Assembly (NCBI GenBank): GCA_963797475.1
Contig: CAWCPR010000009.1
Location: 248,001 to 312,000 of the forward strand
DNA: 64,000 nucleotides
From: CAWCPR01 sp963797475
Lineage (GTDB): Bacteria > Chloroflexota > Anaerolineae > Anaerolineales > UBA4823
Direction of reading: 5' to 3'
The notes below the pieces were generated by a model. The model searched no databases. It worked only from the letters and a program-made list of their open reading frames with translations, and had not been told where the DNA came from. Positions 34,172-43,825 of this stretch are shown here, piece by piece. The position numbers and the translations under genes are program-made. The first letter of the stretch is position 1. The number at the start of each line of letters is the position of its first letter.

Positions 34172-36585
34172 ACCGGCCGCGCTGGCACAAAATTCTCTCC
34201 GACCTGTGGAGCAACCGGGTGCGATCCTTGCTGGTTGTGGCTTCGATCACGGTTGGCCTGTTCGCCATCGGGGTGATCGCGACCATGTACAGCGTGATCT
34301 CCGCCGATATGGCCAGCGGTTATGCCGCCACAAACCCCGCTAACATCTTTATCTCCACGCAACTGTTCAACAAGGATTTCGTAGATCACATCCGGCGTAT
34401 GCAGGGCGTCCGCCAGGCAGAAGGGGCGCGCATAAGCGATATCCGCCTGGAAGCCAGCCCAGGGGAATGGGTTTTGGTGCGGGTGAAATCCGCGCCTGAT
34501 TTCAATGAGATGCAGATCAACGCCATTCACCTGGATGAGGGCGTCTGGCCTCCCCAGGATCATGAGATCGTGATCGAGCGCAGTAAGCTGGCTAAGACCC
34601 GCGCCCAACTGGGAGATGAAGTCACCGTGGAGCTTCCTTCCGGGAAAAAACGCCAGTTAAAGGTGACCGGCATCGTCCAGGACCAATCCATAGGCGCCGG
34701 CGGCACCGGATCCGGCGGGTTTTTCAGCGCGCCGGTTCAGGGATATGTCAATCAAAGCACCCTGGAATGGCTCGAACAGATACAGCCGTACCAGCTCAAC
34801 ACGATTTATGTCACAGTGACCGGGGACACACAAGATAAAATCCGCCTGGACGAGATCGCAACCCGCATCACAGATGACATGAAGAAAAATGGTCAAGAAG
34901 CCGCCAGCGCATCAACCCGCAGCTCCTTCGAACACCCCAACCGCAATCTGGTGGAAGCCATCTCCAGTGTTTTGATCGTATTGGGACTTCTGGTGATGTT
35001 TCTGAGCGGATTCCTGATCACCAATACACTGCAAGCCTTGTTGGACCAGCAGATGCAGCAAATTGGCATCATGAAGACGGTTGGAGCTCGCCAAATCCAG
35101 ATCGTAAGTCTGTACATGGCGATCATCTTGATCCTGGGGTTGATTGCCTTTGGGATTGCTGCGCCACTTGCTCACCAGGCGGCCTACGGGTTGTTACGGC
35201 TCCTGACGGTCAAGCTCAACATCCAAATCCAGGAGCAACGCTTCATCCCACTGGCGGTGATCGTCCAGGGTGTGCTCGCGCTGTTGGTGCCGCAGGCGGC
35301 GGCGTTCCTGCCGATATGGCAAGGCTCGCGCATCAGCGTTCAGGAAGCGCTCAGCGGCATCCGCCAGGGTAGTGAGCCAGTCGAAAGCTGGATCGACCGG
35401 CGCCTCAGCCAAATCCACAAACTTTCCCGTCCTTTGCGCATCTCTCTGCGCAATGTCTTCCGGCGCAAGGGCCGCCTGATCCTGACCTTAATCACCCTGA
35501 CGACAGGCGGGGCGGTTTTCATCGCCACGTTTAACGTTCAGGTTTCTATGAACAATTACATCCGCCAGCTTTCTCATTATTTCCTTGCGGACGTCAACCT
35601 GACACTTGGGCGCTCGTACCGGATCGAAGAAGTCGACAGGATGCTTTCGGCGTTCCCGCAGATTACCCGCATCGAAGGTTGGACCAGCGCCCGGACTGAG
35701 CTGGTCATGGAGGATGGCTCGGCCGGAGAAAGTGTACAGCTTCTTGCCCCGCCCGCCGGGAGCCATTTGGTGGAACCCATCTTATTAAAAGGGCGCTGGC
35801 TCCTGCCGGGAGATGAGAATGCAATTGTGTTGAACGAAGAATTTCTCTCCCGGTTCCCGGACTTAATAACCGGCGATGCGCTGCGCTTGCGTGTGAACGG
35901 TAAAGAATACGATTGGGTCGTGGTCGGCTTCTTCCAATTCGCTGGCAGAGTGACCGGATTTATCGCCTATACGAATTATGAATACCTCTCCACCTTGATC
36001 AACCAGCCTAACCGGGCCGTTCTCTACCGCATCGTCGCCAGCAGCTCCGGTCTGCCCACAGACCAGCAGGAAATCCTGGCCCAGGAGATCGAGGCCCACC
36101 TGCGCGATCTCAATATTCCCATTGCCGACATCTCAACCGGGTCCGCCGTCAGTCAATTGGCGGCTGACGGGTTTAATGTGCTGACCGCCTTCCTGCTGTT
36201 CATGGCAGTACTGACCGCCCTGGTTGGCAGCATCGGCCTGACGGGGACGATGAGCATGAACGTAATGGAGCGCACCCGCGAAATCGGCGTCATGCGCGCG
36301 ATTGGGGCGTCCAACAAAATCTTAATGCGCATGGTCATTGTGGAAGGCATGCTGATTGGCCTGATTAGCTGGCTGCTTGGCTCGGCGTTGGCGTTCCCCA
36401 TCAGCAGCTTATTGGCAGACAGCATCACCCTGGCGATCTTCGATGCCCCGTCCAACTTCGGATTGACCGCCAATGGCTTCATTATCTGGCTGGCAGCAGT
36501 CATCTTGCTATCCGTTATAGCCAGCGTCATGCCGGCCCGCAATGCCGCCCGGCTGACCATTCGGGAAGTTTTAGCCTACGAGTAA
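34168..36585 (+). CDS. FtsX/MacB-type ABC transporter permease
   Basis: 805 aa with two FtsX modules. N-terminal TM (about residues 18-42), a large extracytoplasmic MacB_PCD-like domain, a first TM bundle (about 265-395) with LLDQQMQQIGIMKTVGA, a second short TM (about 438-460) and domain, and a final bundle (about 665-800) with MNVMERTREIGVMRAIGASN and the closing MPARNAARLTIREVLAYE. It couples the two upstream ATPases to envelope export, with the two adaptor proteins following. Confidence 0.92.
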   Translation: MNRPRWHKILSDLWSNRVRSLLVVASITVGLFAIGVIATMYSVISADMASGYAATNPANIFISTQLFNKDFVDHIRRMQGVRQAEGARISDIRLEASPGEWVLVRVKSAPDFNEMQINAIHLDEGVWPPQDHEIVIERSKLAKTRAQLGDEVTVELPSGKKRQLKVTGIVQDQSIGAGGTGSGGFFSAPVQGYVNQSTLEWLEQIQPYQLNTIYVTVTGDTQDKIRLDEIATRITDDMKKNGQEAASASTRSSFEHPNRNLVEAISSVLIVLGLLVMFLSGFLITNTLQALLDQQMQQIGIMKTVGARQIQIVSLYMAIILILGLIAFGIAAPLAHQAAYGLLRLLTVKLNIQIQEQRFIPLAVIVQGVLALLVPQAAAFLPIWQGSRISVQEALSGIRQGSEPVESWIDRRLSQIHKLSRPLRISLRNVFRRKGRLILTLITLTTGGAVFIATFNVQVSMNNYIRQLSHYFLADVNLTLGRSYRIEEVDRMLSAFPQITRIEGWTSARTELVMEDGSAGESVQLLAPPAGSHLVEPILLKGRWLLPGDENAIVLNEEFLSRFPDLITGDALRLRVNGKEYDWVVVGFFQFAGRVTGFIAYTNYEYLSTLINQPNRAVLYRIVASSSGLPTDQQEILAQEIEAHLRDLNIPIADISTGSAVSQLAADGFNVLTAFLLFMAVLTALVGSIGLTGTMSMNVMERTREIGVMRAIGASNKILMRMVIVEGMLIGLISWLLGSALAFPISSLLADSITLAIFDAPSNFGLTANGFIIWLAAVILLSVIASVMPARNAARLTIREVLAYE

Positions 36586-36601
36586 AAAGGAAGCTCCCTC
36601 A

Positions 36602-37786
36602 ATGTCGAGACCGAAAACCTTCACCAGCCTCATCCTGCCCGGCTTTTTGGCTGCCATCCTGGCAGGCTGCCAGGTATTTGCTCCAGCGACTCAGAGCGCT
36701 GAGACGGAAGTGCCGGTAGTTACCGAATCCACAGGCATCATCGCCGAAGGGAAGCTTGTCCCAAATTATTTCGTGAACCTGTCGTTTAACGCCGCTGGCA
36801 AAATCGCCCAGGTCGCGTTCAATGAAGGAGATCTTGTAGAAGAAGGACAGGTGATCGCCAGCCTGGACCAGCGTGAACAATTCGCCTCGGCCGTAGATAA
36901 CGCCAGCTACGAGCTGCTCGTCTCTCAACAGGCCTTAAAAGACTTGCACGATAACGCGGATGTCAAAACGGCCCAGGCTTTACAGGAAGTGGCCAACAGC
37001 CGGGATGCCGTTCGCTCCGCCGAACGCTACTTAAACAATTTGCAGGCGGGCAGCCGGCAAACCGATATCGATTCAGCCTCGGCGGACGTCGTCCTGCTGA
37101 AAGACCGCCTGGACAAAGCCCAGGAGGACTTCGCGCCCTACCGGAACAAGCCTGAGGATAATATCAACCGGGCCCAGGCGCTCTCCAAGCTCGCCGATGC
37201 CCAGCAGAAATATGATAATGCAGTCCGCCTGCTCAACAACCTGGAAGGCTCGGCGAGCGATATCGATACCGCGGTAGCCGAGGCGGATCTATCCCTGGCG
37301 CAGGCGCGGCTGGCGCTGGCTGAGGAGAATTACGAGAAAGTCAAGGCCGGGCCCGACCCGGACCAGCTCGCTTCAGCCGAAGCCCGGGAAAAAGCAGCCG
37401 AGACCGCACTGGCTGCAGCCCAGGCCGCGCTCAAGGATCGCGACCTGGTCGCCCCTTTTTCAGGCACCCTGGCGCATATGGATATCAAAGTCGGCGAACA
37501 GGCGACCCCAGGGGCGGTGGTTGTGGTGCTGGCGGACTTTTCCCAATGGGCCGTGGAGACCGATGATCTGACCGAGATCGACGTCCCGAAAATCGAGGTG
37601 GGACAGGAGGCGCGGGTGACTTTCGACGCCCTACCCGAGCTGGAGCTTTCCGGCAAGGTCGCCTCGATCAGCAATCTGGACGAAGTCAAGAGCGGCGACG
37701 TCACTTATAAGACCAAGATTATCCTGGCGAAGAGCGACCCCCGGCTCCGCTGGGGGATGACCGCTACGGCTCATTTTGACCGCTAA
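36602..37786 (+). CDS. Lipoprotein MacA/HlyD-type adaptor 1
   Basis: 394 aa. Lipoprotein signal with lipobox LAGC (Cys23), then a split biotinyl-lipoyl domain (NYFVNLSFNAAGKIAQVAFNEGDLVEEGQVIASLD ... LVAPFSGTLAHMDIKVGE) around a long coiled coil (about 90-275; many Ala/Gln/Glu heptads), and a beta-barrel with VGQEARVTFDALPELELSGKV. It belongs to the periplasmic-adaptor class of tripartite or Gram-positive MacAB-like exporters. 17 bp after the permease. Confidence 0.9.
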   Translation: MSRPKTFTSLILPGFLAAILAGCQVFAPATQSAETEVPVVTESTGIIAEGKLVPNYFVNLSFNAAGKIAQVAFNEGDLVEEGQVIASLDQREQFASAVDNASYELLVSQQALKDLHDNADVKTAQALQEVANSRDAVRSAERYLNNLQAGSRQTDIDSASADVVLLKDRLDKAQEDFAPYRNKPEDNINRAQALSKLADAQQKYDNAVRLLNNLEGSASDIDTAVAEADLSLAQARLALAEENYEKVKAGPDPDQLASAEAREKAAETALAAAQAALKDRDLVAPFSGTLAHMDIKVGEQATPGAVVVVLADFSQWAVETDDLTEIDVPKIEVGQEARVTFDALPELELSGKVASISNLDEVKSGDVTYKTKIILAKSDPRLRWGMTATAHFDR

Positions 37787-37817
37787 GGTGAAACGACCGC
37801 ACAGGGCAGTAATTTTT

Positions 37818-39059
37818 ATGAAGCTGCAGAAACGGGTTGATAAGATCCGCAGAACTGTGCTCCTGCTGGCTGCCGCGCTGCTGCTCGTCTCGAGCGCCTC
37901 GCCTCCAGCCGGGTATGAAATGGCGCCCGCCTCCATTCCTGAACAGCAAGCTTCGGCGCCCATCCCAGCCGTTACAGGCCACCTGGAGCCGCGCAGCTAC
38001 GTTAATCTGGGCTTCACCTCCGCCGGGCCCCTGGCTGAGGTCCGGGTGGGTGAGGGGGATCGCGTACAGGCCGGCGAAACCCTGGCGCGCCTGGGCCATC
38101 CGGAACCATACCAATCTCGGATCGCCGCCAGCGAGCTCGTCCTGCTCCAGGCGCGCCAGGCCCTGGACGATCTGAATGAGAACGCCGCTCTTGACCTGGC
38201 CCAGGCGGAAAAAAGGCTGGCTGAGGCCAGGAAAGTGCAGGATCCGGCCAGTTGGAAGGTCAAACGTATGAAGCAGCCGGTTCCGCAGAGCCAAATCGAC
38301 CAGGCCTACGCCAATATCCAGGTCAGTGAACAGCAGGTCGAGAAAGCGCGCGATGACTTGAGGAAAGCGCAAAAACTATACAGTGAGAAAGACAGCCCGA
38401 TCTGGCTCTTCGTCAAGCGCCACGATTATAAGCTCCTGATCACCCAGTTAGAGAAAAAAATCAGCCAGACGGAGAGAAACTACAACGACGCGCTCGAAAA
38501 ATATGACGACTTGATCGCCCCGGCGGACGAGATCGACCTGGCCCAGGCGCAGGCCGACCTGGCAGCGGCGAACGCCCTGGTGCAGCAGGCCGAGCGGGAT
38601 CGCCTGGCCCGCTTGAACGGCCCCGACCCGGATCAAGTGCGCCTGGCCCAAGCGCGCATCCGGGCGGCCGAGTCCGCTCTGGCAGCCGCCCAGGCGGCTG
38701 TCGCAAACTCCCAGTTAATTACTCCAATCAGCGGGCTGGTGGTTGTAAACAATCTTAAGAATAGCGAATGGGTGCGCCCAGGTCAAACTGCGCTGGTTGT
38801 CGCCGACCTGTCGCAGTGGCAGTTGGAGCTCGACGACCTGAGCGAGACCCAGGTGCAAAAATTCCAGGTGGGCCAAACCGTCAGGGTAAATTTCGATGCT
38901 TTGCCGGGAATCGAGCTCGGCGGCCGGGTGGAGAGGATCGACCTGATGTATGGCGAGAAGCACGGCGATGTCACTTACACCGCCAGGATCGCCCTGGTTG
39001 GCAGCGACCCTCGCCTGCGTTGGGGGATGACCGGGGAAGTCGCTCCAGTTGGCCCATAG
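37818..39059 (+). CDS. HlyD-type adaptor 2
   Basis: About 413 aa, related to the preceding adaptor: signal/anchor (KIRRTVLLLAAALLLVSS), lipoyl half-motifs (SYVNLGFTSAGPLAEVRVGEGDRVQAGETLARL; ITPISGLVVVNNLKNSEWVRPG), an even longer coiled coil (about 85-310) and the beta-barrel VGQTVRVNFDALPGIELGG. It lacks a lipobox Cys. The ATG at 37818 is preferred to the upstream TTG at 37776. Two unequal adaptors suggest a mixed adaptor ring. Confidence 0.88.
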   Translation: MKLQKRVDKIRRTVLLLAAALLLVSSASPPAGYEMAPASIPEQQASAPIPAVTGHLEPRSYVNLGFTSAGPLAEVRVGEGDRVQAGETLARLGHPEPYQSRIAASELVLLQARQALDDLNENAALDLAQAEKRLAEARKVQDPASWKVKRMKQPVPQSQIDQAYANIQVSEQQVEKARDDLRKAQKLYSEKDSPIWLFVKRHDYKLLITQLEKKISQTERNYNDALEKYDDLIAPADEIDLAQAQADLAAANALVQQAERDRLARLNGPDPDQVRLAQARIRAAESALAAAQAAVANSQLITPISGLVVVNNLKNSEWVRPGQTALVVADLSQWQLELDDLSETQVQKFQVGQTVRVNFDALPGIELGGRVERIDLMYGEKHGDVTYTARIALVGSDPRLRWGMTGEVAPVGP

Positions 39060-39207
39060 GGTCGCGCTGAACAAAATCCTAATCTGATCCAAATCTTTTC
39101 TTTATCTTTTCTGAATAACTCGTTGTTATCCTTTGAAAGGTCCCATGGGAGACATCGTGGGTCCTGAAACGAAAAGGACCTTCAATCTAGTGAATAGGAG
39201 ACGAGTT

Positions 39208-40215
39208 ATGAGTAAACGAACCCAATGGATTGCAGCAATCGTAGGCGGCGCAGTAGTTGTAACGCTGGCGGCCAGTGCGCTGGCTTTCAGCTTCATCTCG
39301 AACGCCAACGCGCAAACTGCTGCCATCTCTGGAATCTATGCACAAGGCGCCAATACCGGCGTCTTCAACAGGCCTGGCGGGCCAGGTTTTCCTGGGGATC
39401 GCCAGGACGAGCAAGCCGCCTTGGCGAGCGCGCTGGGAATCAGCGTGCAGGACCTCCAAAGCGCTCAACAAAAGGCCAGCGACGCTGCCATTCAACAGGC
39501 AGTCGACCAGGGCCTGATCACCCAGGAACAGGCTGCCGCTATGATCTTGCACGGCTCCGGCATCCCATTTGGAAAGGGATTTGAGGGCCGCGGCGACCCA
39601 GGCGCCAACAGCGCAATCGACTACAATGCGCTGCTCGCTGAAGCCCTGGGCATCAGCACCGACCAGCTCCAGGCAGCCCGCCAGGAAGCCCAAACGGAGA
39701 TCCTGGCCCAGGCCGTTGCGAACGGGACGCTCACCCAGGAACAGGCAGACCTGATCCAGGCGCGTGAAGCGCTGCAAAGCTACATCGACCCGAACACCCT
39801 GTTCGCTCAGGCTCTGGGAATCACCACGGACCAGCTTCAGGCTTACCGTGACCAGGGCATGACCCTGAGCCAGATCCTCGGCGAGGTTGGAAAGACAGCC
39901 CTCGAAGTTCGCGACGCCGAGCAGGCTGCTTACCAGGCCGCGCTGCAGAAAGCCGTCGGCGATGGCGTGATCACCCAGGCGCAGGCCGACCAGATCCAGT
40001 CCGAAGGCTTTAGGGGCCTCGCAGGGTTTGGAATCGGTCCAGAGCATGGCGGGCGCGGCGGCCCAGGGCGCGGCAGGTTTGGCCCAATGGACGGTGGGTG
40101 GAATGGCGCCCCGAGAGGCGCCCCGAACGGGGTCCCGAACGGGGGAGCTCAAAATGGTGGGTCGAACACGACCCCTAACACGACGCCCTCCGCCACGCCC
40201 AGCAGCGGGCTGTAG
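39208..40215 (+). CDS. Secreted repeat protein (ALGI-DQLQ repeats, Gly-rich tail)
   Basis: About 335 aa, start after AGGAG (MSKRTQW). Signal/anchor at residues 8-30, then three imperfect repeats built on LASALGISVQDLQSAQ, LAEALGISTDQLQAAR and FAQALGITTDQLQAYR, each paired with a VxxGxITQEQAD helix. The C-terminus is a Gly/Arg/Asn-rich low-complexity tail (about 270-335) ending in Thr/Pro. No enzyme motif. Similar helical-repeat exported proteins are frequent in Chloroflexota and have no assigned role; a surface or cell-wall scaffold is possible. Confidence 0.72.
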   Translation: MSKRTQWIAAIVGGAVVVTLAASALAFSFISNANAQTAAISGIYAQGANTGVFNRPGGPGFPGDRQDEQAALASALGISVQDLQSAQQKASDAAIQQAVDQGLITQEQAAAMILHGSGIPFGKGFEGRGDPGANSAIDYNALLAEALGISTDQLQAARQEAQTEILAQAVANGTLTQEQADLIQAREALQSYIDPNTLFAQALGITTDQLQAYRDQGMTLSQILGEVGKTALEVRDAEQAAYQAALQKAVGDGVITQAQADQIQSEGFRGLAGFGIGPEHGGRGGPGRGRFGPMDGGWNGAPRGAPNGVPNGGAQNGGSNTTPNTTPSATPSSGL

Positions 40216-40246
40216 TTCAGACGGCAAGAAACATACAATAGCTAGA

Positions 40247-40279
40247 CTGGGAGGCGCGGCAGGGTACCGCGCCTCCCAG
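40247..40279 (+). terminator. Perfect 13-bp hairpin without T tract
   Basis: CTGGGAGGCGCGG and CCGCGCCTCCCAG pair perfectly around a 7-base loop, between the repeat-protein gene and yceI. With no T run it may be an mRNA-protecting or processing hairpin rather than a full terminator. Confidence 0.6.
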
Positions 40280-40325
40280 GGATTGTAAACACGAAGGGGA
40301 GAAGATTCAAAGGAGGAATTGAGCA

Positions 40326-41123
40326 ATGGCGAAAAGGATTATCGCTATCTTGGCATTGATTGTTGTGTTGGGAATTGGTTTTGTGGCTTATTCGGTTTTT
40401 AAAGCGCCGGCCGAGGCGAGCGCTCCGATTACCGCAATACCGGTCACCGTCAGTGTAGACGCGCCGACACAGGCCGCGTTTGCTCCCGCTGCAACGGCAG
40501 CCGCCAGCACGTCTGACCTGGCAGAAACACCCGATGCCGCCAGCGCCCCGACTGCATCCGCGGGCATAACCCAAGGGTCCCCAAGCAGTGCGACGATCTA
40601 TCAAATCGTCCCTGCAGATTCCAAAGTCAGCTTCACGATGGATGAAGTGCTGAACGGATCGCCCAACACGGTGGTGGGCACGACCGACCAGGTGGCCGGG
40701 CAGATCGCCCTGGACCTGAACGACCTTACCAGTGTCCAGGTCGGGACGATCCAGGTGGATGCCCGTACGTTGACGACGGACAGCAATCTGCGCAACCGGA
40801 CTCTCAAGAACCAGATCCTGAACTCGAACACTTACGAATACATCACCTTCACACCGAAAAGCACCAGCGGGTTACCGGATCAAATTGCCATCGGAACGAG
40901 CTACACTTTCACAATCGTAGGCGATCTGACCGTTAAAGATGTCACCCAAGAGGTGAGCTTCGACGTCACCGTAACCCCGGTGGATGCCTCGCGACTGGAA
41001 GGCACAGCCAGCACGACCGTTTTGTACAAGACCTTCGGCCTGGCGATCCCCCAGGTTCCCAGTGTAGCCAGCGTAAGCGATCAGGTCAAGCTGGACATTT
41101 CGTTTGTGGCAGTAGCCCAATAG
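40326..41123 (+). CDS. YceI-family lipid-binding protein, membrane-anchored
   Basis: 265 aa. N-terminal anchor (residues 4-24), an Ala/Thr/Pro-rich linker of about 70 aa, then the YceI lipocalin-like domain (about 95-263): YQIVPADSKVSFTMDEVL, VQVGTIQVDARTLTTDSNLRNRTLKNQIL, and ITFTPKSTSGLP through VTQEVSFDVTVTP. YceI folds bind isoprenoid lipids or quinones in the envelope. AAGGAGG precedes the ATG and a strong terminator follows. Confidence 0.92.
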   Translation: MAKRIIAILALIVVLGIGFVAYSVFKAPAEASAPITAIPVTVSVDAPTQAAFAPAATAAASTSDLAETPDAASAPTASAGITQGSPSSATIYQIVPADSKVSFTMDEVLNGSPNTVVGTTDQVAGQIALDLNDLTSVQVGTIQVDARTLTTDSNLRNRTLKNQILNSNTYEYITFTPKSTSGLPDQIAIGTSYTFTIVGDLTVKDVTQEVSFDVTVTPVDASRLEGTASTTVLYKTFGLAIPQVPSVASVSDQVKLDISFVAVAQ

Positions 41124-41141
41124 CCGGGCAGGGCAAAAGAG

Positions 41142-41183
41142 ACACCTCGACCTGGGGACAAACCCCAGGTCGAGGTGTTTTTG
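41142..41183 (+). terminator. Terminator after yceI
   Basis: ACACCTCGACCTGGGG pairs perfectly with CCCCAGGTCGAGGTGT (16 bp) around a 5-base loop, followed by TTTTT. Confidence 0.93.
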
Positions 41184-41268
41184 GTTAAATCAATTGGTCT
41201 GATTCGATCGACGCCAATTCGAATTCGCGCGATTCTAAGATTCCCCCTGGATTCCGAAAAAATGGGTA

Positions 41269-41303
41269 TTGACAAAGTGAAAAAACATGCTATAAATAGT
41301 ATG
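41269..41303 (+). promoter_or_regulatory. Promoter of the ROK repressor with overlapping palindrome
   Basis: TTGACA (41269-41274), 16 bp, TATAAA (41291-41296). CATGCTATAAATAGTATG (41286-41303) is an 18-bp imperfect palindrome (7 of 9 pairs) lying over the -10, a likely autoregulatory operator of the ROK repressor encoded just downstream. Confidence 0.62.
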
Positions 41304-41368
41304 TAAGTCCAATGAACTTACAAAGCCTGACCCATAAAATTCGGCCCCCTTCTCGACGGTTCAGAGCA

Positions 41369-42520
41369 ATGCAAAAAGCTACTCGCCAACAAATAAAAGA
41401 ACACAACACCCGCCTGGTCCTAAAAACCATTTACAGCCAGGAGCAAATCAGCCGGGCCGATATCGCCCGTACTACACGCCTGACCCGCACCACCGTCTCC
41501 GACATCGTCGGCGATCTAATTGGAAGCGGGCTGCTCGAGGAAGCCGGCTTCGGGTTTTCCATCGGAGGCAAGCCGCCCATTCTGCTCAACCTCCTGGATA
41601 ACTCTCGGCAGGTCGGCTGCGTCGATCTGAGCAGCGACGAATTTCAAGGCGCGTTGGTTAACCTGCGGGGCAAAATCACCAAACGCATCAGCCTGGACAC
41701 TAACGATGAGAGCGAAAAGACCTCCCTGGATTGCCTTTTCAAGCTGGTCGACTCTTTGATTGAAACAGCAACCTCCCCCCTGATCGGGATCGGGATCGGC
41801 TCCCCGGGCCTGATCGACACGCAGCATGGCATTGTACGCCAGTCGGTCAACCTGGGCTGGAAGAACTTACCTCTGAAAAACATGCTGGAAGCGCGCACCG
41901 GTCTGCCCATTTACATCGCCAATGACAGCCACATCGCCGCACTGGCGGAATACACCTTCGGCAAGAAGCGCCAGGTGGCAAACATGGCGGTGATTAAAGT
42001 TGGGCCGGGCGTCGGCGCAGGCATCGTGGTCTCCGGGGAAATTTATTACGGGGATGGGTTCAACGCCGGCGAGATCGGCCATATCAGCGTCGTCGACGGC
42101 GGCAGCCAGTGCATGTGCGGAAATTACGGCTGCCTGGAAACTGTCTCCAGCACGCGCGCCATCTTGCGCCAGGCGCGAGCGCTACCTGGAAAACCGTCTA
42201 ACCTGTCTATGGAGGACATTGTCGATTTTTATACCGCCGGGGATGCCGAAATTCGGTCCATCGTCGATCGGGCCGGGCATTATCTGGGGATCGCCATCGC
42301 CAACCTGATCGGCATCCTGGATATCCACCACATTGTAATCTCAGGAAGCCCGGTATGTTTCGGTGAGCCGTTCCTGGCGGCCGTACGAGAACCTGTTCGA
42401 AAACAAGTTTTGTCCACAATGGCCGATACCGCCGAAATAACCTGTTCCAGCCTGGGAACCGACAACGTGATATTAGGCGCTTCCGCCCTGGTCCTTTCCC
42501 AGGTATATGGACTGCCCTGA
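41369..42520 (+). CDS. ROK-family transcriptional repressor (NagC/XylR type)
   Basis: About 383 aa. N-terminal winged helix (ISRADIARTTRLTRTTVSDIVGDLI) followed by the ROK sugar-sensor fold (IGIGIGSPGLIDTQ, the zinc motif GHISVVDGGSQCMCGNYGCLETV). MQKATRQQIKEHNTR is the usual family start, so 41369 is preferred; an ATG at 41312 lies too near the promoter for a normal leader. It is next to a ROK kinase, a sugar ABC importer and a GH3 hexosaminidase, so it probably senses an amino-sugar derivative and represses this region. Confidence 0.88.
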   Translation: MQKATRQQIKEHNTRLVLKTIYSQEQISRADIARTTRLTRTTVSDIVGDLIGSGLLEEAGFGFSIGGKPPILLNLLDNSRQVGCVDLSSDEFQGALVNLRGKITKRISLDTNDESEKTSLDCLFKLVDSLIETATSPLIGIGIGSPGLIDTQHGIVRQSVNLGWKNLPLKNMLEARTGLPIYIANDSHIAALAEYTFGKKRQVANMAVIKVGPGVGAGIVVSGEIYYGDGFNAGEIGHISVVDGGSQCMCGNYGCLETVSSTRAILRQARALPGKPSNLSMEDIVDFYTAGDAEIRSIVDRAGHYLGIAIANLIGILDIHHIVISGSPVCFGEPFLAAVREPVRKQVLSTMADTAEITCSSLGTDNVILGASALVLSQVYGLP

Positions 42521-42533
42521 AGGAACCTCGCAG

Positions 42534-43541
42534 ATGGATCTGGCAAACACACCAAACCCAATAAATGATCCTGGCTTTCTGGTAGGGCTGGATGTAGGCG
42601 GCACCAAGATCGAAGCGATGGCGGTCGATCGAGGACTGAACGTGGTCGGGCGGTTGATCGTCCCCACCGACACCACCAGCGCCGCGCAGGTCGTCGACAG
42701 CATTGCCGGCGCGGTTGAGGACGTTCTCAAGGCCGCCGGCATCCCTTTGGAAGAAGTGCAAGCCGTCGGGCTGGGGGTGCCGGGGCAAATCCAGGATGGC
42801 GTCGTAAATCTGGCGGTCAACCTGCAGCTCGAGTCTTACCCCCTGGTGGATACGCTGGCAGCCAGGTTAGGCCTGCCCGTCGCGCTGGAGAACGACGTCC
42901 GCGCGGCTGCTATGGGCGCTTGCCAATACCTGCGTGCGCGACAGCCTGTCGATGTTATGGCGTACCTGAGCATCGGGACCGGCATCTCGGCTGGGCTGGT
43001 TTTGAATGGCAAACTTTTCCGCGGCCCACACGGAATGGCCGGGGAGATTGGCCACATCACCTTCGAACCAGGCGGCCCAATCTGCAATTGCGGGGCGCGC
43101 GGATGCCTGGAGAGCCTGGCAGCCGGCCCTGCAATCGCCAGGCAGGCAGCGCAGGCTTTGCAGGATGGGAAAGTGTCAATTTTGGCGGGCTACGAATCGC
43201 TGACCGCCGAAAACGTCTTTCAAGCTGCGGAATTAAACGATCCGCTCGCACTTGAGATCGTCCGCAAAAGCAGCGCATATCTTGCACGGGCCATTCAACT
43301 GCTGGTGATGACTTACGACGTCGACAAGATCGTGCTGGGCGGCGGCGTCTCCCACTCCGGGGAAATTTTCCTGAACCCTATCCTGAACGAATTGGAGCAA
43401 ATCCGCTCACAATCCACCCTGATGGAAAAGATGCTGCCCGCCGACAAAATTGTTCTACTTCCCAAAGATTACAGCCCCGGCGGTTGGGGAGCGATCGCAA
43501 TCGCCAGACAATTGGCGCAAAATTCAGTGAGAGCAGCTTAA
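42534..43541 (+). CDS. ROK-family sugar kinase
   Basis: About 335 aa with the ROK phosphate loop GLDVGGTKIEAM, LGVPGQIQDGVVN, catalytic Asp in LENDVRAAA, and the zinc-binding GHITFEPGGPICNCGARGCLESLA. Likely glucokinase or N-acetylglucosamine/mannosamine kinase; the GH3 and regulator context favours an amino sugar. The ATG at 42534 has AAGGAA upstream, better than the 42507 ATG, which overlaps the repressor gene. Confidence 0.88.
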   Translation: MDLANTPNPINDPGFLVGLDVGGTKIEAMAVDRGLNVVGRLIVPTDTTSAAQVVDSIAGAVEDVLKAAGIPLEEVQAVGLGVPGQIQDGVVNLAVNLQLESYPLVDTLAARLGLPVALENDVRAAAMGACQYLRARQPVDVMAYLSIGTGISAGLVLNGKLFRGPHGMAGEIGHITFEPGGPICNCGARGCLESLAAGPAIARQAAQALQDGKVSILAGYESLTAENVFQAAELNDPLALEIVRKSSAYLARAIQLLVMTYDVDKIVLGGGVSHSGEIFLNPILNELEQIRSQSTLMEKMLPADKIVLLPKDYSPGGWGAIAIARQLAQNSVRAA

Positions 43542-43825
43542 CTACAAGAGAAAGGCGGTGAGGATGAAGCCTATCTGTAAAAGCGAATTCTTGGATGTCG
43601 AATTATCATAGCCAATTTCAACTGAGAGTGCAAAGGAGTGAGTAATAGAGAAAAAAATAACCAAGAACCCTGCCACCCGTTACTGATCTACCTTACCAAC
43701 CCATTCAACTGAACCTTTTATTAAGATGGAACGCGCAGAACTGAAGATGGACTCGATCCTTTCTGCGTTTCCAAAACAAGCCTAATCCGAATCCAGACTA
43801 CTGGAGAAAGAAGGAGAGCAAAATC
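43542..43825 (+). other. 284-bp intergenic gap before the sugar ABC importer
   Basis: Only the AAGGAGAG Shine-Dalgarno of the binding-protein gene is clear. I see no convincing -35/-10 pair, strong hairpin or open frame. The region is AT-rich, so a weak or activated promoter may be present. Confidence 0.4.
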
